From an uncultured Bacteroidales bacterium (GTDB lineage: Bacteria; Bacteroidota; Bacteroidia; Bacteroidales; Paludibacteraceae), in NCBI GenBank assembly GCA_934725535.1, contig CAKVBV010000012.1:1-43105 (forward strand): 43,105 nucleotides of DNA. Direction: 5' to 3'. Positions 38,604-43,105 of this stretch are shown here, one piece after another; the first letter of the stretch is position 1; every line of letters begins with the position of its first letter. The notes beneath the pieces are model-generated. The model was not told the origin of the DNA. It worked only from the letters and a program-made list of their open reading frames with translations, and did no database searches. Made by a program: the position numbers and the translations under genes.

Positions 38604-39967
38604 GTACAATCTGTGCCATATCCACCCCCTACGGAAGCGGCGGCATTGCCGTAATCCGCGTGAGCGGTGCAGATGCTATTGCGTTGACCGACAGCCTGTT
38701 CCGTGGACGTAATTCCCTGCTCACGGCACAGCCCAACACCATTCATTACGGCACTATCGCGCGCGATAATGAGGTCTTGGACGAAGTCCTCGTGAGTGTC
38801 TTCCGTGCCCCGCACTCGTTCACGGGCGAAGATGTGGTGGAGATAGCCTGCCACGGCAGTCTCTATATCCAGCAGACCCTGCTGCAATGGCTGATTGATG
38901 CGGGATGTGAGATGGCACATGCAGGTGAGTTCACGCAACGTGCGTTCTTGAATGGCAAGTTGGATTTGGCAGAGGCAGAGGCGGTTGCGGACTTGATTGC
39001 CGCACAGACAAAGGCAGAAAAAGACCTTGCTATCAATCAGTTGCGCGGAGGTATATCACAGGAACTGGCAACCTTGCGCGCACGGTTATTGGAGTTCACC
39101 TCACTCGTAGAGTTGGAATTGGACTTCGCTGACCATGAGGAACTGGAGTTTGCCGACCGCCATCAACTGACCTCGCTGGCACAAGAGATAGACGCTAAAC
39201 TCACCACCCTGACAGGTTCGTTCCGCGCAGGCAATGCCATCAAGCAGGGTATTCCTGTGGCTATCATAGGTGCCACCAATGTAGGCAAGTCCACACTGCT
39301 CAACGCCCTTGTGGGTGAAGAACGCGCTATCGTCAGCGACATTCAGGGTACCACACGCGACACCGTAGAGGACACCTTGGTATTGGGCGGTATTCTGTTC
39401 CGTTTCATCGACACCGCGGGCATCCGTACCACAGCCGACAAGATAGAAAGCCTTGGCATTGAGCGGAGCCTGCAAGCAGCACGCAAAGCCCTGATAATCA
39501 TTAATGTGATAGATGCCACCGCCCCGCACGACACCCTCTCCGACCTACCCGAACTGGAAGGCAAAACCATCATCCGCGTACTCAACAAGGCAGACAAGGT
39601 TACCCCCGAAGACTTGGCACAATTTACAAATTTACAAACTTACAAATTTACAAATTATCCCCAATTGGCGTTGTCGGCAAAGAGCGGGGATGTGGAGCCC
39701 CTGAAGCAGGCATTGGTTGCCGAAGCAGGTAAGTTGTTCGACACACGCAATGCCGTAACCATCAGCAACACACGCCATTACGAAGCCCTTGTGCGTGCCT
39801 TGGACGCCATTCGCCGCGTGGAACAGGGCTTGCAGGAGCAACTAAGCGGCGAGTTTCTGAGTATGGACTTGCAGGACTGCCTCACCGCTCTCGGCGAGAT
39901 AACAGGACAAATCACATCCTCCGAAGTCCTCCACAATATCTTCTCCAAATTCTGTATCGGGAAGTAG
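38600..39967 (+). CDS. mnmE: tRNA modification GTPase MnmE (TrmE)
   Basis: The 455-residue protein has the N-terminal formyl-THF binding domain (CAISTPYGSGGIAVIRVSGA and LVSVFRAPHSFTGEDVVEIACHGS), a helical domain, and an embedded GTPase: G1 GATNVGKSTLLN, G3 DTAG, G4 NKAD. The C-terminal FCIGK gives the conserved cysteine. With MnmG it makes 5-carboxymethylaminomethyl uridine at the wobble base of tRNAs. Between NKADKVTPEDLA and LALSAKSGD there is an extra repeat-derived segment (QFTNLQTYKFTNYPQ), encoded by TTTACAAA repeats (39620-39658). ATG 38600 is chosen over further upstream codons because it gives the family start MSTICAIST and overlaps prmA. Confidence 0.92.
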   Translation: MSTICAISTPYGSGGIAVIRVSGADAIALTDSLFRGRNSLLTAQPNTIHYGTIARDNEVLDEVLVSVFRAPHSFTGEDVVEIACHGSLYIQQTLLQWLIDAGCEMAHAGEFTQRAFLNGKLDLAEAEAVADLIAAQTKAEKDLAINQLRGGISQELATLRARLLEFTSLVELELDFADHEELEFADRHQLTSLAQEIDAKLTTLTGSFRAGNAIKQGIPVAIIGATNVGKSTLLNALVGEERAIVSDIQGTTRDTVEDTLVLGGILFRFIDTAGIRTTADKIESLGIERSLQAARKALIIINVIDATAPHDTLSDLPELEGKTIIRVLNKADKVTPEDLAQFTNLQTYKFTNYPQLALSAKSGDVEPLKQALVAEAGKLFDTRNAVTISNTRHYEALVRALDAIRRVEQGLQEQLSGEFLSMDLQDCLTALGEITGQITSSEVLHNIFSKFCIGK

Positions 39968-40017
39968 CCTTATTGTTCACACAAGAATCCTTTTTCGTAG
40001 GGCATAAGCAAAGCACT

Positions 40018-40050
40018 ATTGTATATTTGCAAGAAAAGTAGTACCTTTGC
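40018..40050 (+). promoter_or_regulatory. recA promoter
   Basis: ATTG at 40018-40021, 20 bp, then TACCTTTGC at 40042-40050. The recA ATG is 74 bp downstream at 40124, leaving a leader that contains an 11-bp array. No LexA-like box is obvious. Confidence 0.65.
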
Positions 40051-40067
40051 GGACGATTGACAGACCT

Positions 40068-40122
40068 GATATAATATCTAACATATAACTAACGTATAAC
40101 CAATTTATAACAAAATAAACAT
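40068..40122. repeat. 11-bp array in the recA leader
   Basis: Units of 11 bp start at 40068 (GATATAATATC), 40079 (TAACATATAAC), 40090 (TAACGTATAAC), 40101 (CAATTTATAAC) and 40112 (AAAATAAACAT). Unlike the other arrays it lies downstream of the promoter, in the transcribed leader. Confidence 0.82.
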
Positions 40123-40123
40123 T

Positions 40124-41137
40124 ATGGCAGAAGAAAAGAAAGTACCGTCGCCCGAGAAGTTGAAAGCACTTCAGTTGGCAATGGCGAAGATTGATAAGGA
40201 CTTTGGCAAAGGTGCCATCATGAAACTCGGCGACGACCGTATCGAGGATGTCCCCGTCATCTCCACAGGTTCTGTGGGGCTCAACCTGGCACTGGGCGTA
40301 GGCGGTTACCCGCGCGGGCGCGTGATTGAGATATATGGTCCCGAGTCCTCCGGTAAGACCACGCTTGCCATTCACGCAATGGCAGAGGTGCAACGTCAGG
40401 GCGGTATCGCAGCCATCATTGATGCCGAGCACGCCTTCGACCGTTTCTACGCGGAGAAACTGGGTGTGGATACCGACAACCTCCTCATCGCGCAACCTGA
40501 CTGCGGCGAACAGGCACTGGAGATTGCCGACGAACTCATACGTTCCGCAGCGGTGGACCTCGTAGTCATTGACTCAGTGGCTGCGCTCACACCCAAAGCC
40601 GAAATCGAAGGCGATATGGGGGACAACAAAGTAGGTCTGCAAGCCCGACTGATGTCGCAGGCACTCCGCAAACTCACCGCCACCATCAACAAGACACAGA
40701 CTACCTGTATCTTTATCAACCAGTTGCGCGAGAAGATCGGTGTCATGTTCGGCAATCCCGAGACCACTACGGGTGGTAACGCCTTGAAGTTCTATGCCTC
40801 TGTGCGACTCGACATACGCAAGGTAGGACAACTCAAGGACGGCGACGAAATCATCGGTAACCAGGTTCGCGTCAAGGTGGTGAAGAACAAGGTGGCACCT
40901 CCGTTCAAGAAAGCGGAGTTCGACCTGATGTTCAACGAGGGCATCTCCAAGGTGGGCGAACTGGTGGACCTCGGAGTGGAGAACGGTATCCTGCAGAAGT
41001 CGGGTTCGTGGTACAGTTACAACGACAAGAAACTCGCACAGGGTCGCGATGCTGCCAAGAATGTGCTCCGTGACAACCCCGACCTCGCCGACGAGATTGA
41101 GGCAAAGATTATGGAAGCCATCAAGACCAAGAAGTGA
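40124..41137 (+). CDS. recA: Recombinase RecA
   Basis: The 337-residue protein is a full-length RecA: N-terminal LQLAMAKIDKDFGKGAIMKL, Walker A GPESSGKTT (about 68-76), the VVIDSVAAL segment with Walker B, L1 region GDNKVGLQARLMSQALRKLT and L2 region IGVMFGNPETTTGGNALKFYAS, and the C-terminal domain. It drives homologous pairing and the SOS response. The promoter lies at 40018-40050. The leader holds an 11-bp array. The following gene starts 40 bp later, so a shared transcript is possible. No oddity in the protein is seen. Confidence 0.96.
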   Translation: MAEEKKVPSPEKLKALQLAMAKIDKDFGKGAIMKLGDDRIEDVPVISTGSVGLNLALGVGGYPRGRVIEIYGPESSGKTTLAIHAMAEVQRQGGIAAIIDAEHAFDRFYAEKLGVDTDNLLIAQPDCGEQALEIADELIRSAAVDLVVIDSVAALTPKAEIEGDMGDNKVGLQARLMSQALRKLTATINKTQTTCIFINQLREKIGVMFGNPETTTGGNALKFYASVRLDIRKVGQLKDGDEIIGNQVRVKVVKNKVAPPFKKAEFDLMFNEGISKVGELVDLGVENGILQKSGSWYSYNDKKLAQGRDAAKNVLRDNPDLADEIEAKIMEAIKTKK

Positions 41138-41177
41138 TATTAACTATTACTTATTACCTATTACTATTAACAACTCG

Positions 41178-42710
41178 TTGTTAATAAGGACATTGTCGCC
41201 CCGCGAAGCCCACGAGGCAGAGGAGCGGTACCGCATAGTCAAGCGGTCGGTAGATGCACGTCAGCGCGAACTGAAGGTGCATCTTACTCTTTTGGCGGAC
41301 GAGCAAGGACGACCCGTGCCCAAAGACGCACCTGTCCCGCTGTACACCCCGCCCGTATTCCAAGACGTACATCACGCTGATCGTCAGGCATATATCATCG
41401 GGGCAGGACCTGCGGGTCTGTTTGCCGCCCTCACCCTGTTGGAGCACGGTATCCGTCCCGTTATCTTCGAGCGCGGCAAGGATGTCAGTGCCCGCAAGGT
41501 GGATATCGCCACCCTCAACCGCAACTTGGGCTTGAATACCGAGTCCAACTACTGCTTTGGCGAGGGCGGTGCAGGCACGTTCTCGGACGGTAAGTTGTTC
41601 TCGCGCAGCAAGAAACGCGGCAATATGCAGCGGGTGATGGAGTTGTTCCACTACTTTGGTGCCAACGACGGCGTGCTGTATGAAGCCCATGCCCATATCG
41701 GCAGCGACCGCCTGCCTGCTATCATACGTGCCATGCGTGAGTGTATCCTCTCCCATGGCGGTGAGATACACTTTGATACCTGTGTGGATGCCGACCTTTT
41801 CCATACTCTGTCAGCCCCCTCTTTGAAGAGGGGGCAGGGGGAGTCCCCCATCATCCTCGCTATCGGTCATTCCGCCCACGACACCTATCGTATGCTGGCA
41901 TCCGAGGGTGTGCTGTTGGAGCCCAAAGGCTTTGCCATGGGGGTACGTGTGGAGCACCCGCAAGCCCTTATCAATCGCCTGATGTACCACAACCCGTCGC
42001 CCGAGACAGTGCAACTGGTGGGCAATGCGTCCTACTCGTTGGTCACGCAGGTACAGGGGCGCGGGGTGTATTCTTTCTGTATGTGCCCGGGCGGACACAT
42101 AGTGCCTGCGGGCAGTAGTGCCGAGAGTTGTGTAGTCAATGGTATGTCCGCCAGCCACCGCAACTCTCCGTATGCCAACTCCGGCATTGTGGTAGAGATA
42201 CATCCTGAGGACATTCTAAGTCTGCCACATACCATTCTTCATTCTTCATTCTTCACCCTTAATTCACCCCTTCCCACCCTGCTCCTTCAGGAGTGGCTTG
42301 AGCATGAGGCATTCTTGCACGGAGCACCTGCGTCCGTGGCACCTGCCCAACGCTTGCGTGACTTTGTAGAGGGACGTGAGAGCCGCGACCTGCCCCCTTG
42401 CAGTTACCTGCCAGGGATACACAGCAGCCGATTGGATGAGTGGCTGCCGACTATGATTGGCACACGTCTTCAGCAGGGCTTCCGCGACTTTGACCGCAAG
42501 TATCGCGGGTTCCTTACCAACGAAGCCGTTATCCTTGGTGTGGAGAGCCGCAGCAGCAGTGCAGTGCGCATACCGCGTAACCCCGACACACTCCAATCCG
42601 TCTCCACGCCCCACCTTTACCCATGCGGCGAAGGTGCAGGTTATGCCGGCGGCATCACTTCTTCCGCCCTCGACGGTATCAATGCCGCCCTTGCCATTGC
42701 CCGCCAATAG
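41178..42710 (+). CDS. FAD-dependent dehydrogenase (COG2509-like) with repeat insertions
   Basis: The protein of about 510 residues has a Rossmann FAD site (YIIGAGPAGLFAALTLLEHG, about 70-90), EGGAGTFSDGKLFSR, and a C-terminal FAD-binding end PCGEGAGYAGGITSSALDGIN. The family is uncharacterised dehydrogenases related to electron-transfer flavoproteins. The leading region VKRSVDARQRELKVHL is typical for its N-terminal domain. No ATG lies near the start; I place it at a TTG (41178) that falls in an inverted repeat (TTAACAAC/GTTGTTAA, 41167-41184), so the start is uncertain. Two insertions are repeat-derived: APSLKRGQGES at a P3 palindrome (41814-41835) and TILHSSFFTLNSPLPT at an ATTCTTC tandem (42233-42256). 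It follows recA with no clear promoter. Confidence 0.8.
   Translation: MLIRTLSPREAHEAEERYRIVKRSVDARQRELKVHLTLLADEQGRPVPKDAPVPLYTPPVFQDVHHADRQAYIIGAGPAGLFAALTLLEHGIRPVIFERGKDVSARKVDIATLNRNLGLNTESNYCFGEGGAGTFSDGKLFSRSKKRGNMQRVMELFHYFGANDGVLYEAHAHIGSDRLPAIIRAMRECILSHGGEIHFDTCVDADLFHTLSAPSLKRGQGESPIILAIGHSAHDTYRMLASEGVLLEPKGFAMGVRVEHPQALINRLMYHNPSPETVQLVGNASYSLVTQVQGRGVYSFCMCPGGHIVPAGSSAESCVVNGMSASHRNSPYANSGIVVEIHPEDILSLPHTILHSSFFTLNSPLPTLLLQEWLEHEAFLHGAPASVAPAQRLRDFVEGRESRDLPPCSYLPGIHSSRLDEWLPTMIGTRLQQGFRDFDRKYRGFLTNEAVILGVESRSSSAVRIPRNPDTLQSVSTPHLYPCGEGAGYAGGITSSALDGINAALAIARQ
41814..41835. repeat. P3 palindrome in frame inside the FAD dehydrogenase
   Basis: GCCCCCTCTT and AAGAGGGGGC pair perfectly around TG. 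It encodes part of SAPSLKRGQGES between a loop (DADLFHTL) and the conserved strand PIILAIGHSAHDT, without breaking the frame. Confidence 0.85.
42233..42256 (+). repeat. ATTCTTC 7-bp tandem repeat in frame
   Basis: Three consecutive ATTCTTC units followed by diverged ACCCTTAATTC. In-frame translation is TILHSSFFTLN, which lacks equivalents in the conserved blocks around it. Such simple tandem repeats are usually intergenic. Confidence 0.75.
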
Positions 42711-42724
42711 TCCCCTACTCCACC

Positions 42725-42841
42725 TCACCGCCTGCCCATATACCATCTTCTACACACATACAGGACAGCCCATACTATCGCCAACGCTCCTATCCGCGCT
42801 AACCATCTTACCGCTTGCGGCACGTATCGTTCAGGCGGCAC
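42725..42841 (-). CDS. Possible 38-residue single-span membrane protein
   Basis: On the minus strand a GTG start at 42841 overlaps the end of the small gene at 42831-43004 in another frame and gives a product with a hydrophobic stretch (WLARIGALAIVWAVLYVC) between basic ends. It could be a real small membrane protein, or the frameshifted end of the preceding small gene. Evidence is only composition and position. Confidence 0.25.
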   Translation of the reverse strand: MPPERYVPQAVRWLARIGALAIVWAVLYVCRRWYMGRR

Positions 42842-43004
42842 TCATAGGAGTACTGCGCTTACCCATGATGTGGGTGAAGTTCGGGTTCTCCAACATTGCC
42901 GTATTGGAGGTGGCAGCCTTGCGCAACATAAAGGTGACGTGACTACTTTTCGAGAGTTTGCCGCTAACGGATTTAACGGGGTCAATAAATTTGATTTTTG
43001 CCAT
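42831..43004 (-). CDS. Small basic hypothetical protein, 57 residues
   Basis: On the minus strand an ATG at 43004 begins MAKIKFIDPVKSVSGKLSKS and continues with SHVTFMLRKAATSNTAMLE, ending at a TGA at 42831. The run of basic residues and the purine-rich leader (AACAAACAACAAAACAAAAAACAACA), typical of Bacteroidota translation starts, support it. It lies just after a minus-strand terminator (43067-43105) and converges with the FAD dehydrogenase. The sequence suggests a nucleic acid-binding or phage-like small protein, but I cannot name a family. It may be a truncated end of a longer gene. Confidence 0.55.
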   Translation of the reverse strand: MAKIKFIDPVKSVSGKLSKSSHVTFMLRKAATSNTAMLENPNFTHIMGKRSTPMSAA

Positions 43005-43066
43005 TGTTGTTTTTTGTTTTGTTGTTTGTTTTATATTACTGTCCGGTAAAACTCAGATTTGCATGC

Positions 43067-43105
43067 AAAAAAAAATCGGTCGGTTCTTTTGCAGGAACCG
43101 ACCGT
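43067..43105 (-). terminator. Rho-independent terminator of a gene beyond the right edge
   Basis: On the minus strand ACGGTCGGTTC and GAACCGACCG pair around a TGCAAAA-type loop and are followed by nine T residues. It must serve a minus-strand gene that starts outside the window. It insulates the small gene at 42831-43004, which then needs its own promoter, not clearly seen. Confidence 0.8.

Noticed and set aside
42457..42942. Plus-strand frame of about 160 codons at the right end
   Set aside because: It overlaps the end of the FAD dehydrogenase in another frame and shows no domain; the minus-strand small gene fits the 42831-43004 region better.

Overview
The window is from a member of the Bacteroidota, most likely the order Bacteroidales. 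The evidence is a TTTG-N20-TAnnTTTG promoter repeated at many genes, weak or absent Shine-Dalgarno sequences, a ruvA-sprA gene pair with a 2487-residue type IX secretion translocon, an SLP-type TonB receptor with a carboxypeptidase-like N-terminal domain, Listeria-Bacteroides (InlB) repeat surface proteins and DUF6452/DUF6048 genes. I cannot assign a genus. Every protein gene I accept is on the plus strand except one or two very small ones at the right end.

Layout. 1-7500 is an AT-rich accessory region: a truncated cytosine-5 DNA methyltransferase, a GNAT protein overlapping an ASCH protein, a nuclease-helicase (DUF2075 type) overlapping a Nudix hydrolase, an orphan sigma-like factor, a DNA-deoxyinosine glycosylase carrying an in-frame minisatellite, a YoeB-type toxin-antitoxin pair and a candidate rod-shaped RNA with its own terminator. 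7567-18583 holds an orphan PD-(D/E)XK nuclease-like protein, two large secreted repeat proteins that share a C-terminal tail, a TonB-dependent receptor, a DUF3791-DUF3990-small protein cassette and a Bro-N protein. 19415-42710 is mainly housekeeping: polA lacking its proofreading domain, tRNA-Pro(CGG), a secreted amidase-like protein, rlmD, ruvA, sprA, a NadR-like kinase, DUF6452-DUF6048, a nitroreductase lipoprotein, prmA-mnmE, recA and an FAD-dependent dehydrogenase.

The most unusual feature is the repeat content. Two oriented palindrome families with 3-nt centres (P1, arms GACGACGCG/CGCGTCGTC, mostly just after stop codons; P2, arms ACGGC/GCCGT, usually before genes) recur across 13-37 kb. 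A separate layer consists of degenerate tandem arrays with an exact 11-bp (once 10-bp) period, close to the DNA helical pitch, lying immediately upstream of, or just downstream of, the Bacteroidota promoters. A third C/G-rich palindrome family (P3, core like CCCCTCCTT/AAGGAGGGG) and other simple repeats also sit in frame inside conserved genes (the glycosylase, polA, the NadR-like kinase, mnmE, the FAD dehydrogenase) and form the last codons of one surface protein. Together they suggest a genome continually seeded by small repeat elements that are tolerated in protein loops and may shape promoters and mRNA 3' ends. This interpretation is inference; positions and periods are read directly from the sequence.
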